This document shows positions 18,198-27,549 of a stretch of DNA of 64,000 nt, one piece after another. Source of the DNA: Streptomyces roseochromogenus subsp. oscitans DS 12.976 (lineage in GTDB: Bacteria > Actinomycetota > Actinomycetes > Streptomycetales > Streptomycetaceae); assembly GCF_000497445.1 (NCBI RefSeq), contig NZ_CM002285.1:7611928-7675927 (forward strand). The letters are read 5' to 3'. The notes under the pieces are model-generated. The model ran no database searches, was not told where the DNA came from, and saw only the letters and a list, made by a program, of their open reading frames with translations. Position numbers and translations under genes: made by a program. Position 1 is the stretch's first letter. Each line of letters starts with the position of its first letter.

Positions 18198-19178
18198 ATG
18201 TTGGAGACCTCGGCACGTCTGCTGCGCCTGCTCTCGCTGCTCCAGGCCCACCGCGAGTGGTCCGGCCCCGAACTCGCCGCACGGCTCGGTGTCACCCCGC
18301 GCACCGTCCGCCGGGACGTGGACCGGCTGCGCGAGCTGGGCTACCCGGTCAACGCCAGCCCCGGTACCGGCGGTGGCTACCAGCTGGGCGCGGGCGCCGA
18401 ACTCCCGCCGCTGCTGCTGGACGACGACGAGGCCGTCGCCGTGGCGGTCGGTCTGCGCACGGCCGCGGGCCAGGGCATCGAGGGCATCGGCGAGACCTCC
18501 GTGCGCGCCCTCACCAAGCTCGAACAAGTGCTGCCGAACCGGCTGCGACGCCGGGTGAGCGCCCTCAACGCCTTCACCGTGCCGATGCTGCGCGGTGGCC
18601 CGCCGGCCGATGCCGTCGACCCGGCGCTGCTCACCGAACTGGCGCACCTGTGCCGGGACGCCGAGCGGCTGCGCTTCGCGTACCGCAGGCACGACGGCGC
18701 GGACAGCCGCCGTACCGTCGAGCCGCACCGGCTGGTCTGCACCGAGCGGCGCTGGTATCTGGTCGCCTGGGACGTCGACCGGGCGGACTGGCGGACCTTC
18801 CGCGTCGACCGCATCACCCTCAAGCCGCCGCACGGGCCCCGCTTCACCCCGCGCGAGGCGCCCGCCGAGGATCTGGCCGCCTATGTCTCGAAGGGCGTCT
18901 CCATGCGCGCGTACGCCACACACTCCGTCGTACGGCTGCTGGCGCCGCTGCACGAGGCCGCCGCGCGGATCTCGCCGTCCGCGGGGACGCTGGAGGCCGA
19001 CGGCGCGGACGCCTGCATCCTGCGCTCCGGCGCGGCGAACCTGGAGGTGATGGTCGTTCACCTCATGATGCTGGGCTTCCCGTTCGAGGTGATCGAGCCC
19101 GCCGAGCTGACCGAGGCGATCAGAGCGATCCGGGACCGGCTGGACGCGGCGCTGACGCGGGCCGCGGAGCCCGCCTGA
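18198..19178 (+). CDS. WYL-domain transcriptional regulator (YafY/PafC type)
   Basis: 326 aa. The N-terminal winged helix-turn-helix is LSLLQAHREWSGPELAARLG with VTPRTVRRDVDRLRELGYPV. The middle WYL domain shows RRTVEPHRLVCTERRWYLVA with RTFRVDRIT, and a WCX-like C-terminus follows. Such proteins bind nucleic-acid or nucleotide ligands and often respond to DNA damage, but the target here is unknown. It is monocistronic. ATG 18198 matches the family start (MLETSARLLRLLSLL). Confidence 0.92.
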   Translation: MLETSARLLRLLSLLQAHREWSGPELAARLGVTPRTVRRDVDRLRELGYPVNASPGTGGGYQLGAGAELPPLLLDDDEAVAVAVGLRTAAGQGIEGIGETSVRALTKLEQVLPNRLRRRVSALNAFTVPMLRGGPPADAVDPALLTELAHLCRDAERLRFAYRRHDGADSRRTVEPHRLVCTERRWYLVAWDVDRADWRTFRVDRITLKPPHGPRFTPREAPAEDLAAYVSKGVSMRAYATHSVVRLLAPLHEAAARISPSAGTLEADGADACILRSGAANLEVMVVHLMMLGFPFEVIEPAELTEAIRAIRDRLDAALTRAAEPA

Positions 19179-19509
19179 CAGGGAGCCGCGGCGGCCGTGT
19201 GCAGAATTCGTGAATTTCCTATGCGGCGTCAGCAGCTCTTGCATCGCGCCGGATTGCACGGGGAATCACGTTCCTGGATCCGTGTGGATCAACGCCGCCT
19301 TTTTCGCGGGGTAAATCCAAGGGGTGCTCGGCGGCTCGTGAATTCCGTTCGATTACCCCGGTGAGCCCACCGGAAACCCCCGTACGTGTGACTCGGCGCG
19401 ACGGAACCGGGGCCGGGAAGCTGTGACAGAAGTGTGACCGTACTCGGATACGACTCTTACCCGCCGTGCCCGGCTTCCCTCATCGCCGGTTGCGGCCTAG
19501 CGTGGCGGC
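19179..19509. other. 331-bp intergenic region, no gene seen
   Basis: Moderately AT-rich at the left end (GTGAATTTCCTATGCG) and GC-rich at the right. It contains the promoter of the I78 inhibitor gene, which I cannot pinpoint. GTGTGAC/GTGACAGAAGTGTGAC motifs are repeated at 19386 and 19423-19439 and could bind a regulator. No open frame looks coding. Confidence 0.4.
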
Positions 19510-19725
19510 ATGGCACCGATTCCCACTCCGCCGGCGGAGCCCCAGGACAGCCCGGACGGGTACGTCGGCCTCGACGCCGCGAACGCCGAGCGGCTCGCCC
19601 GGCAGCGCGGATGGCCGACGGTACGGTCGCTGCCGCCGGGCGCGATCATCACCATGGAGTACCGGGTGGGACGCCTGAACTTCGAGGTACGCGACGGCCG
19701 GGTGGCCCGCGCCTGGAAGGGGTGA
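19510..19725 (+). CDS. Peptidase inhibitor I78 family protein
   Basis: 71 aa. The core AERLARQRGWPTVRSLPPGA with ITMEYRVGRLNFEVRDGRV and a final WKG is the I78 pattern (GxGx...RxxxLP...TxxYxxxRxN). The family inhibits serine proteases. No signal peptide is seen, so it would act inside the cell or be released later. It is a single gene with its own terminator. Two secreted chymotrypsin-like proteases lie 16-18 kb downstream, but no link can be shown. Confidence 0.85.
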   Translation: MAPIPTPPAEPQDSPDGYVGLDAANAERLARQRGWPTVRSLPPGAIITMEYRVGRLNFEVRDGRVARAWKG

Positions 19726-19761
19726 CGCTCCGCCCACGCGGCGGCAGCCGCATATCGGACA

Positions 19762-19784
19762 CGGCCCCGCGCCCCTTCAGGGCG
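19762..19784. repeat. Partial copy of the GGGGCGCGGGG intergenic repeat
   Basis: The minus strand reads CGCCCTGAAGGGGCGCGGGG, similar to the start of the element at 15984-16033. It lies directly before the bidirectional terminator at 19799. Confidence 0.4.
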
Positions 19785-19798
19785 TTTTCGGTGCCCCT

Positions 19799-19845
19799 AC
19801 TGCGAAGGCCCTGCCTCCCTCCGGGGGAAGCGGGGCCTTCGCAGT
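19799..19845. terminator. Bidirectional hairpin between I78 gene and PAP2 gene
   Basis: ACTGCGAAGGCCC and GGGCCTTCGCAGT form a perfect 13-bp stem around a 21-nt loop, between two converging genes. Confidence 0.8.
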
Positions 19846-19890
19846 GGCGCGGGGCGGTGTGCGTACCGGGCCCCGCCGCCGTGCGAGCCG

Positions 19891-20919
19891 TCAGCCGCCG
19901 GTCAGCGGCCGGGCCGGCTGGGTGGTGCCGCGCGGGAGGCGGTGGTCGGTGTGCGGTGGGCGGCGGCTGCCCACCGGGGTGACCGGAGTGCGTTCCGAAC
20001 GGGTCGTGTGCGGTCCCGGGGCCAGATGCGCCATCGCCCGGACGGCGCGGGTCGAGGTGACCGGCTCGCGCGCCGGGGCCGGCTGCTCGGCCGGTACGCC
20101 GCGCGGCCTGAGCACCACCGGCGTGACCGGGACGACAGGTTCGGGCACGGGCCGGCTGCGGCGGCCGCGCCAGCGGTCGCGCAGATCGAACAGCGCGGTC
20201 TCGGTTCTGGCGATCAGCGGCTCGAACCACGGCAGGGCGAGCAGGATCAGCAGGCCCGCGGCCCAGCCCAGCAGGACGTCGCTCAGCCAGTGAGTACCGA
20301 GGTAGACGGTGGTCATGCCGACGCCGAGCGCGGTGATCGCCGACAGCGCCGACAGCCAGCGGCGCGCCCGCGGGGTGGAGGCCAGATACGCCAGGATTCC
20401 CCAGGTCACGACCGCGTTGGCGGTGTGGCCGCTGGGAAATATATCGCCGCCCCGCATCATCTCGTTCGAGCCGATCACGGTCGCGTAGTGCGGACCGAGG
20501 CGCCCCATGCCGTACTTGGCGGCGCCGACCGTGATGTTCAGCAGCAGCAGCGAGGCGGCCAGGGTGAGCAGCGGGCGCAGGGTGTGCTGCCGCCAGGAGC
20601 GCCAGCCGAGCCAGGCCGCGACCATCACCGCGGTGGGGCCGCGCTGGCCGAGCACCACGTAGTAGTCGAGGAAGGCGTGGATCTGCGGCCACTGCTGGTA
20701 CGGCCGGAAGAACATGACCTGCCAGTCGAGCCGGACCAGCCAGGACGTGATCACCACGGCCCACACGATCGCCAGGTAGAAAGCCAGGGTCGCGGTGAAG
20801 AGAACGACCCGGTGCCGGCTCATCCTTGGCACATCGATGTGGGCCGGTCGTTCCGGCTCACGGTCGAGTCTGGCGAACACCCGGTCCAGACGCCGGGTGA
20901 CGTTTCGTTCGGTACGCAC
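19891..20919 (-). CDS. PAP2-superfamily membrane phosphatase
   Basis: 342 aa, five to six transmembrane helices. The phosphatase motifs are an imperfect C1 (KYGMGRLGPHY), C2 PSGHTANAV and C3 YLGTHWLSDVLLGW. It probably dephosphorylates a lipid or undecaprenyl pyrophosphate at the membrane. The C-terminal ~90 residues are a Pro/Arg-rich cytoplasmic tail. GTG 20919 (VRTERNVTRRLDRVFARL) is chosen because residues further upstream look non-coding. C1 departs from KX6RP in having Gly before Pro, which is common in distant members. Confidence 0.85.
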   Translation of the reverse strand: MRTERNVTRRLDRVFARLDREPERPAHIDVPRMSRHRVVLFTATLAFYLAIVWAVVITSWLVRLDWQVMFFRPYQQWPQIHAFLDYYVVLGQRGPTAVMVAAWLGWRSWRQHTLRPLLTLAASLLLLNITVGAAKYGMGRLGPHYATVIGSNEMMRGGDIFPSGHTANAVVTWGILAYLASTPRARRWLSALSAITALGVGMTTVYLGTHWLSDVLLGWAAGLLILLALPWFEPLIARTETALFDLRDRWRGRRSRPVPEPVVPVTPVVLRPRGVPAEQPAPAREPVTSTRAVRAMAHLAPGPHTTRSERTPVTPVGSRRPPHTDHRLPRGTTQPARPLTGG

Positions 20920-21168
20920 CCAATCGACGTTACAGCGAGTGAGCTGTGAACCCCGTCGAAACAGCGGGTTTGTGATGACGATGTGATGTGGCAAACCTCT
21001 CAAGAGCGTCCGAATTCCAGGGATTCCGCAATCCTGTGAGGCCGTTCCGTGCAATTCCTTTGATCATGCCGGGCGTTGTTTATATGGGTGCTTATGAATA
21101 CGTTAACCCGGCCCTGGAGCGGAATTTTCCGGAGCGTCATCGGGCTCGTCGATGTCGATCATGGTCGA

Positions 21169-22446
21169 TCATGGGGGACCGGAACCGTTCAGCCAGAACG
21201 CCCCGTAGATCGCTGCCGCGCCCGCCAACACGGCCGTGACCAGCACGGATCGGCTCGTCCGCAGCCGGGCGAGGGCACCGGCGAGCGGCAGCAGCACCGG
21301 GAAGGCGGGCATCAGCAGCCGTGGCTTGGACCCGAAGTAGCTCGACGCGCACAGCGCGAGCGCGAGGACGACACCGGTGTACACCAGCAGTGCGACCGGC
21401 TGGCGCCGGCGGATCCCGGTGACGTACAGCCAGAGCAGCAGGGCGACCCCGATGATCAGGCCGACGCCCGCGAGGGCGGACGGAAATGACGTGAACTTGT
21501 CGGCCACGAAGCGGGCGAATGCGTAGCCGCCGTCGAACCCGTTGCGCCATCCGGCCTGTACGTCCAGGTACCCGAAAAGTCCCTTCCTGGTCCGCCGGCC
21601 GACCCAGAACACGTAACCGGCGGCCCCGAGGGGCGCGATGGCCATTCCCAGGGCGCGGTGCCAGGCGGGGGCGGATGGGGCGAACGGTGCGATCGAGGCA
21701 TGTGCGCCGGGAGTGAGAGCCGGGGCGTGTGTGCCGTCAGGCGCGCCGAGCGTGTGCGCCGGGGAGTGTTCGGTGTGATGCGCGCCGGGTGCGGACGTCG
21801 TGCTCCGGTCTCGCACGAACGAGAGCACGCCCGTCACCCACACCGCCGCGACCACCGCCGCCCCGACCGGCCGGGTCAGCCCCGCCAGGGCGGCCAGCGT
21901 GCCGGCCCAGACCCAGCGGCCGGTCAGCAACGCGTACAGCGACCAGGCCGCCAGCGCCGTGAACAGTGACTCGCTGTACGCCATCGACTGCACGATCCCG
22001 ACCGGCAGCACGGCCCACAGCAGAACGGCGCAGATCCCCACCCGGGGGCCGTACACCTGGTCGGCGACCGCGAAGATCCCGCAGGCCGCCGCGAGCGAGG
22101 CGAGCAGGCTGACCATGAAACCGGCGTCCGCGTACGACAGCGGCGTGACCGCGTGCAGCGACCGCTCCAGCCACGGCAGCAGCGGGAAGAACGCCAGATT
22201 GGAGTGCACGTCGCCGTTCGGCAGCCGTACCTCGTAGCCGTACCCCAGCTCGGCGACCCGGGTGTACCAGAGTGAGTCCCAGCGCGCGGTCAGCACGGTG
22301 TACGCGCTCTTGCCGCGCGCGGCGCTCCACACCGCCAGCACGACCAGCCCCAGGGCGCGGACCGCCGCATAGCCCAGCAGGGCCGGAGCCGCCCGGCGCA
22401 GAAGTGGGGCGCGGGGTGGCGCCACGCGCGTTTCAAGATCGCTCAC
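21169..22446 (-). CDS. GT-C-fold membrane glycosyltransferase (PIG-V/mannosyltransferase-like)
   Basis: 425 aa with about eight to ten membrane helices. WDSLWYTRVAELGYGYE near residue 55 and NLAFFPLLPWLERSL resemble the first loops of PIG-V-type mannosyltransferases that use a polyprenyl-phosphate sugar donor. A His/Ala/Pro-rich insertion (APGAHHTEHSPAHTLGAP) of ~50 residues in the middle is low-complexity and probably cytoplasmic. GTG 22446 sits just ahead of the divergent MFS gene's promoter region. Substrate and acceptor are unknown. Confidence 0.75.
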   Translation of the reverse strand: MSDLETRVAPPRAPLLRRAAPALLGYAAVRALGLVVLAVWSAARGKSAYTVLTARWDSLWYTRVAELGYGYEVRLPNGDVHSNLAFFPLLPWLERSLHAVTPLSYADAGFMVSLLASLAAACGIFAVADQVYGPRVGICAVLLWAVLPVGIVQSMAYSESLFTALAAWSLYALLTGRWVWAGTLAALAGLTRPVGAAVVAAVWVTGVLSFVRDRSTTSAPGAHHTEHSPAHTLGAPDGTHAPALTPGAHASIAPFAPSAPAWHRALGMAIAPLGAAGYVFWVGRRTRKGLFGYLDVQAGWRNGFDGGYAFARFVADKFTSFPSALAGVGLIIGVALLLWLYVTGIRRRQPVALLVYTGVVLALALCASSYFGSKPRLLMPAFPVLLPLAGALARLRTSRSVLVTAVLAGAAAIYGAFWLNGSGPP

Positions 22447-22704
22447 GGACTCGATTATCGACCGGCGGTGGACCCGCACCGTCCCCGGGGCGCGGTCAGG
22501 GCAGAACGGTGTGCGGTACGCCACAAGGGTTCCCGTGTGCGTGTGAGAGGTCCGCCACGTGACCCCGTGGCGGACTCGCGTACGCTGACGAGTCACCCGC
22601 GTGGGTTCGCGCGGGCCGGAGACCCCGCTCCTCTCCGGCCGTACGACAGGGAGTCCCCGCCCCGTCGCTCCGCCCCACGCGCGGCACATCTGGGAGGTAC
22701 GCGC

Positions 22705-24315
22705 ATGTCCGGGACGACCACGGCTGCCGTTCGGCCGCGCCGTCGGGCGGCCGGGGCCGGTGCGAGCCGCTGGGTCGTTCTCGTCGTCCTGTGTGTCAGC
22801 CTGCTGCTCGTCGCCGTCGACGCGACCGTGCTGCATGTGGCGGTTCCCGCCGTCACCCAGGACCTCAAGCCCGGTGCCCTGGAGCTGCTCTGGATCGTCG
22901 ACGTCTATCCGCTGGCCTGTGCCTCGCTGTTGATCCTCTTCGGCACCCTCGGCGACCGGATCGGCCGCCGACGCGTTCTGCTGCTCGGCTACGGCCTGTT
23001 CGGGGTCGCCTCCGCCGTGGCCGCCTTCGCGCCGACCGCCGAGACACTGATCCTCGCCCGCGCTGTGCTCGGTGTGGGCGGCGCCATGATCATGCCGGCG
23101 ACCCTGTCGATCCTGCGTCAGGTCTTCCCCGACCGGCGCGAGCGCGCGCTCGCCATCGGTATCTGGAGCGCGGTGGCCGCCGTCGGCGCGGCCGTCGGCC
23201 CGCTGCTCGGCGGCTTTCTGCTGGAGCACTTCTGGTGGGGCGCGGTCTTCCTCGTCAACATCCCGCTGATGCTGGTCAGCCTGCCGGTGGGCCGGATCCT
23301 GCTGCCCGAGTCCCGCGGCGGGCGGAGCGGCCCCTGGGACGTCGTCGGCGCCCTGATGGCGGCCGGCGGTCTCTTCGGTGCCGTCCTCGGCGTGAAGCAG
23401 CTGGGCGGTGGAGGGGCCCCGCTGAGCCCCTCCACCGTGCTGCCCCTGCTGGCCGGCGCGGCCCTTCTCCTCCTCTTCGTACGGCGGCAGCGGCGGCACC
23501 CGCATCCGCTGGTGGACCTCGGGATGTTCCGCCGGCCCTCGTTCAGCACCTCGGTGGGCTGCATCGTGCTGGCGATGCTCGCGCTCGTCGGGCTGGAGCT
23601 GATCGCCGCCCAGTATCTGCAGCTGGTCCTCGGGCTCTCCCCGCTGCAGACCGGCCTCAGGCTGCTGCCCCTGACCGTCGCGGCGATGGCGGCCGGCCTC
23701 GCGGGCGCGCGGATGCTGCGCCGCTTCGGGCCGCGCCGGATGGTGTGCGTCGGCTTCCTGCTGACCGCCGCCGCGGTCCTGACGCTCACCGCGATGGGCG
23801 GCACCGACAACGCGCCGCTGCTACTGGGCGGGTTCGTGCTGCTCGGCTTCGGTCTTGAGACCACGCTCTTCGGGGCCTACGAGTCGATGCTCAGCGAGGC
23901 CCCGGCCGACCAGGCCGGCGGTGCGGCGGCGATCGGCGAGACGTCGTACCAACTCGGCGCCGGCATCGGCATCGCGCTGCTCGGCACCGTGATGAACGCG
24001 GCCTACGCCCCCCATCTGCGCTCGGTGCCAGGCGTCCCGCGGCACGCGTCGGACGCGGCGGGGCACTCGCTCGGCGAGGCCTACGCCGTCGCCGGACGCC
24101 TGGGCGGGTCCGCCGGGGCGGCGCTGCGCCGGGCCGCACGGGACTCCTTCGTGCACGGGCTGCATGTGACGCTGCTGGTGAGCGCGGGCCTGTTGCTGCT
24201 GGGGGCGGTGATGGCGCTGCGGCTGCCGCGGGTCATGCAGTGCGGCACGGAGCAGGTGGCGGCGGTGGAGCTGCCCGCGCCGCGGGAAGTGGCGGAGTCC
24301 CGCGTCACGGCCTGA
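22705..24315 (+). CDS. MFS drug exporter, DHA2 (14-TMS, EmrB/QacA) family
   Basis: 536 aa. The first helix is WVVLVVLCVSLLLVAVDATV, which includes the DHA2 motif around AVDATVLHVAVPAV. Motif A is LGDRIGRRRVLLLG (about 82-95), and motif C-like ARAVLGVGGAMIMPATLS follows. It is predicted to export drugs or metabolites with protons. ATG 22705 has GGGAGG about 6-9 nt upstream. No TetR or MarR gene is adjacent, so its control is not evident. Confidence 0.88.
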   Translation: MSGTTTAAVRPRRRAAGAGASRWVVLVVLCVSLLLVAVDATVLHVAVPAVTQDLKPGALELLWIVDVYPLACASLLILFGTLGDRIGRRRVLLLGYGLFGVASAVAAFAPTAETLILARAVLGVGGAMIMPATLSILRQVFPDRRERALAIGIWSAVAAVGAAVGPLLGGFLLEHFWWGAVFLVNIPLMLVSLPVGRILLPESRGGRSGPWDVVGALMAAGGLFGAVLGVKQLGGGGAPLSPSTVLPLLAGAALLLLFVRRQRRHPHPLVDLGMFRRPSFSTSVGCIVLAMLALVGLELIAAQYLQLVLGLSPLQTGLRLLPLTVAAMAAGLAGARMLRRFGPRRMVCVGFLLTAAAVLTLTAMGGTDNAPLLLGGFVLLGFGLETTLFGAYESMLSEAPADQAGGAAAIGETSYQLGAGIGIALLGTVMNAAYAPHLRSVPGVPRHASDAAGHSLGEAYAVAGRLGGSAGAALRRAARDSFVHGLHVTLLVSAGLLLLGAVMALRLPRVMQCGTEQVAAVELPAPREVAESRVTA

Positions 24316-24365
24316 CGCACTGGACGTAGGCGACACCGCACCGTAACGTCGGCGTCGATCCGTGG

Positions 24366-24378
24366 CTAGCGGTGCTAG
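24366..24378. promoter_or_regulatory. Short inverted repeat CTAGC-GGT-GCTAG in acyl-CoA dehydrogenase promoter
   Basis: A perfect 5-bp inverted repeat 27-39 bp upstream of the start codon, at a position where a regulator could block transcription. Too short to assign. Confidence 0.3.
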
Positions 24379-24404
24379 TTTTCTTGTGTGCCGGAGGGTG
24401 TCCC

Positions 24405-25595
24405 ATGTCCGCGTCCTCGAAGTTGCCCCCCTTCGATCCCGCCGACCCGCTCGGGATCGACGACCTGCTGGAACCGGAGGACCTGGCCATCCGGGACACT
24501 GTCCGCGGCTGGGCCGCCGACCGGGTGCTGCCCTATGTCGCCGACTGGTACGAGAAGGGCGAGCTGCCCGGCATCCGGGACCTCGCCCGCGAACTCGGCT
24601 CCCTCGGCGCCCTCGGCATGTCCCTGACCGGGTACGGCTGCGCCGGCGCCACGGCCGTGCAGTACGGCCTGGCCTGCCTGGAGCTGGAGGCGGCGGACTC
24701 GGGCATCCGGTCCCTGGTCTCCGTGCAGGGCTCCCTCGCCATGTACGCGATCCACCGGTTCGGCAGCGAGGAGCAGAAGCTTCAGTGGCTGCCGCGCATG
24801 GCGGCCGGCGAGGTGATCGGCTGCTTCGGGCTGACCGAACCCGACCACGGCTCCGACCCCGCCTCGATGCGCACCCACGCCAAGCGCGACGGCGACGACT
24901 GGGTGCTCAGCGGCCGCAAGATGTGGATCACCAACGGGCCGGTCGCCGGGGTGGCCGTCGTCTGGGCGCAGACCGAGGACGGCATCCGCGGCTTCGTCGT
25001 GCCCACCGACAGCCCCGGCTTCGCGGCGCCCGAGATCAAGCACAAGTGGTCCCTGCGCGCCTCGGTCACCAGCGAATTGGTGATGGACGACGTGCGGCTG
25101 CCCGCAACCGCCGTACTCCCGGAGGTCACCGGACTGCGCGGCCCGCTCAGCTGTCTGTCCCACGCCCGGTACGGCATCGTCTGGGGCGCGATGGGCGCGG
25201 CGCGCAGCAGCTTCGAGGCGGCGCTGGACTACGCGAAGACCCGGGAGCAGTTCGGGCGGCCCATCGGCGGCTTCCAGCTCACCCAGGCCAAGCTCGCCGA
25301 CATGGCGGTCGAACTGCACAAGGGGATTCTCCTCGCCCACCATCTGGGGCGGCGGATGGATGCCGGCCGCCTGCGTCCCGAGCAGGTCAGCTTCGGCAAG
25401 CTCAACAACGTCCGCGAAGCGATCGAGATCTGCCGTACGGCTCGGACGATCCTCGGTGCCAACGGGATCTCCCTCGAATACCCCGTGATGCGGCACGCGA
25501 CCAACCTCGAGTCGGTGCTCACCTACGAGGGCACCGTCGAGATGCACCAGCTCGTGCTGGGCAAGGCGCTCACCGGGCTCGACGCCTTCCGGTGA
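24405..25595 (+). CDS. Acyl-CoA dehydrogenase, glutaryl-CoA dehydrogenase-like
   Basis: 396 aa flavoprotein. GCFGLTEPDHGSDPASM (about 141-157) and KMWITNGPVA are FAD/substrate-binding signatures. The catalytic glutamate lies in TYEGTVEMHQLVLGKALTGL near the C-terminus. GIRSLVSVQGSLAMYAIHRF resembles glutaryl-CoA dehydrogenases more than straight-chain enzymes. ATG 24405 has GGAGG 7 nt upstream. Substrate assignment is by overall similarity only. There is no co-transcribed electron-transfer or degradation gene. Confidence 0.85.
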   Translation: MSASSKLPPFDPADPLGIDDLLEPEDLAIRDTVRGWAADRVLPYVADWYEKGELPGIRDLARELGSLGALGMSLTGYGCAGATAVQYGLACLELEAADSGIRSLVSVQGSLAMYAIHRFGSEEQKLQWLPRMAAGEVIGCFGLTEPDHGSDPASMRTHAKRDGDDWVLSGRKMWITNGPVAGVAVVWAQTEDGIRGFVVPTDSPGFAAPEIKHKWSLRASVTSELVMDDVRLPATAVLPEVTGLRGPLSCLSHARYGIVWGAMGAARSSFEAALDYAKTREQFGRPIGGFQLTQAKLADMAVELHKGILLAHHLGRRMDAGRLRPEQVSFGKLNNVREAIEICRTARTILGANGISLEYPVMRHATNLESVLTYEGTVEMHQLVLGKALTGLDAFR

Positions 25596-25631
25596 GGCCC
25601 CGGGCGGGCAGGGCCGGCGAGCGGCCCTGCC

Positions 25632-26069
25632 TCAGCTCTGGTTGAAGAAGCCGTCTTCACGATGGGATGACGCCTCACCGCTGATGATCTCCGTGTCGGC
25701 GGGCGTCAGCAGGAACACCCGGTTGGACACGCGGTCGATCGAGCCGCGCAGACCGAAGATGAGCCCCGCCGCGAAGTCCACCACGCGCTTGGCGTCGGAG
25801 GGCTCCATCGCCGTGAGGTTCATGATGACCGGGACGCCGTCCCGGAACAGTTCGCCGATGGCGCGGGCGTCCCGGAAGCTGTCCGGAGTGACCGTGCCGA
25901 TCCGGCGGCCCTTCTCCTCGGCCGTGTCCGTGGCCACCTTCACCCGGGGGTCCGTGACCCAGGCGTCCCCTGACTCGGAGCCCTCGGAGTACTCGTCGTC
26001 GTAGTAACGCTCGTCATCGTTGTCGTCGACGAGGCCGAGCCACGCACTCGCCTTGCGTACCGATCCCAT
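25632..26069 (-). CDS. sflA: SepF-like protein (SflA-type)
   Basis: 145 aa. The C-terminal SepF core includes [40 protein letters not shown] and [20 protein letters not shown]. The N-terminal amphipathic start [13 protein letters not shown] and an acidic linker follow the SepF plan of a membrane-binding helix plus FtsZ-binding core. Streptomyces has several SepF paralogues. The one in this neighbourhood is, as I recall, SflA of S. coelicolor, which limits ectopic Z-ring formation and branching. ATG 26069 has GAGGAGG 5-6 nt upstream. Confidence 0.88.
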   Translation of the reverse strand: MGSVRKASAWLGLVDDNDDERYYDDEYSEGSESGDAWVTDPRVKVATDTAEEKGRRIGTVTPDSFRDARAIGELFRDGVPVIMNLTAMEPSDAKRVVDFAAGLIFGLRGSIDRVSNRVFLLTPADTEIISGEASSHREDGFFNQS

Positions 26070-26336
26070 GGACGCCTCCTCTCACAGCGGTCTTTCGTGC
26101 TTTCCGCATCCCTATGGTCATCCATGATGCGGACGGTGCGCCAAGTGGATAGACGCCGCCCGGGGGGTTTGTGACGGTACTGGTGCACAGCCGATCCGTC
26201 GAGAGTCCTTGTCCCCCAAGGGTCCTGACTCATACGGCTGCTGACTGAGAGTGAAATATGATAGTCGGCGGCGGATGGGTGATCATCGGCGCGTACGGGT
26301 GAACGCCAACGTCGTACCACATCACGGGGGATCGTC

Positions 26337-27431
26337 GTGTTCGGAATCGTCAGACCGTGCGCTCATCGGCTCGGTGAACGTCTCAAGGCCGAGTGGATGG
26401 CGCATTTGTGCGGGCTCTGTCTCGCACTGCGCCGCGACCACGGGCAGTTCGCGCGGATCGTGACGAACTATGACGGCCTTCTCATATCGGTTCTGACGGA
26501 TGCTCAGACAGGTCCGGCCCTCGACGGCCGCCGTACGGCCGGGCCGTGCGCGTTGCGCGGGATGCGCACCGCGTCCGTCGCCCAGGGCGAGGGCGCACGG
26601 CTCGCCGCCGCGGTCTCGCTGGTGCTCGCCGCGGCGAAGGTCCGCGACCATGTCGCCGACGGGGACGGGCTGCTGGCCCGCAGACCGCTGGCCGCGGCCG
26701 CGCGCCGGGTCGCCGCGGGCTGGGGCAACGCCGGTGCCCGCAGCGGCTCCGCGGTCGGCTTCGACACCGGTGTCCTCGTCGAGGCCGTCGACCGGCAGCT
26801 CGGACTGGAGACCCTCGCCGGGCACGGCACGCCGATCCTGACCGTCACCGAGCCGACCGAGACCGCGACCGCCGCCGCCTTCGCCCACACCGCGGTACTG
26901 GCCGGACGGCCGGACAACGCACGGCCGCTCGCGGAGGCCGGACGGCTCTTCGGACGGCTCGCGCATCTCCTGGACGCCGTGGAGGACCAGCACACCGACG
27001 CGTTGTCCGGTGCCTGGAACCCCCTCACCGCCACGGGCACTTCACGAGCCGAGGCCCGCCGGCTCGCCGACGACGCCCTGCACGGCATCCGTCTCGCCCT
27101 GCGCGACGCCGAGTTCGCCGACGGCGAACTCGTCCATCTGCTGCTCGTGCACGAGCTGGGACGGTCCGTGGACCGGGCGTTCGGCCATCCCCTCGGCGGG
27201 CAGCCGCCGCGCCCGGACAAGCGGGGCTTCTGGGCCGGTTGCGCGGCCGCCCTCGGCCTGTGCTGCACCTGCAAGGTGTGCTGCGCCGACGAGTTCGAGG
27301 GCCCCTGGTCGCGGAAGAAGCGCGAGGGCTGCTGCGCCAACTGCGACTGTGACTGCGACGCGTCGTGCTGCGAGGCCTGTCAGTGCTGCGAGTGCTGTGA
27401 ATGCTGCTCGTGCTGTGACTGCGGGCTGTGA
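26337..27431 (+). CDS. DUF5685-family protein with extreme Cys-rich tail
   Basis: 364 aa. The N-terminal part has MFGIVRPCAHRLGERLKAEW and AHLCGLCLALRRDHG, and the middle is a long helical domain. The last ~64 residues contain 23 cysteines, mostly as CC pairs or CxC (CCTCKVCC, CCEACQCCECCECCSCCDCG). Cys residues in the N-terminal PC and CGLC motifs could join them. The tail could bind several metal ions or Fe-S clusters, or form a disulfide-rich knot. Function unknown. GTG 26337 has GGGGGA 8 nt upstream. It is divergent from the SepF-like gene. Confidence 0.8.
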   Translation: MFGIVRPCAHRLGERLKAEWMAHLCGLCLALRRDHGQFARIVTNYDGLLISVLTDAQTGPALDGRRTAGPCALRGMRTASVAQGEGARLAAAVSLVLAAAKVRDHVADGDGLLARRPLAAAARRVAAGWGNAGARSGSAVGFDTGVLVEAVDRQLGLETLAGHGTPILTVTEPTETATAAAFAHTAVLAGRPDNARPLAEAGRLFGRLAHLLDAVEDQHTDALSGAWNPLTATGTSRAEARRLADDALHGIRLALRDAEFADGELVHLLLVHELGRSVDRAFGHPLGGQPPRPDKRGFWAGCAAALGLCCTCKVCCADEFEGPWSRKKREGCCANCDCDCDASCCEACQCCECCECCSCCDCGL

Positions 27432-27440
27432 CGGTGTCGT

Positions 27441-27518
27441 TCAGCCCTTTAGTTCCGGCGGGCTGATCTGCGACTTGGTGATGGCGAGCCCGTCGTCCCC
27501 CACTTCTTCAGCTGGATC
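27441..27518 (-). pseudogene. C-terminal remnant of amino-acid ABC solute-binding protein (left of IS)
   Basis: The minus strand reads GDDGLAITKSQISPPELKG followed by a stop, resembling the end of family-3 amino-acid-binding proteins. Just before it, one frame over, are codons for LKKWG, the usual preceding motif. One G missing from the run at 27497-27501 would explain the shift. The fragment begins exactly at the left boundary of the IS element. The matching N-terminal piece is at 29302-29352. Short, so the family call is tentative. Confidence 0.45.
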
Positions 27519-27529
27519 TAGCGAGGAAC

Positions 27530-27549
27530 CCCGTGCCTTCAGGCCCGGG
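27530..27549. repeat. Subterminal imperfect hairpin at IS left end
   Basis: CCCGTGCC-TTCA-GGCCCGGG, one mismatch, lies about 11 nt inside the left boundary. TnpA of IS200/IS605 elements recognises such hairpins in single-stranded DNA. Confidence 0.65.

Noticed and set aside
22447..23505. Upstream extension of the GT-C membrane protein into the MFS gene region
   Set aside because: Residues before GTG 22446 are shadow-like and overlap the whole 5' half of the MFS exporter on the other strand.
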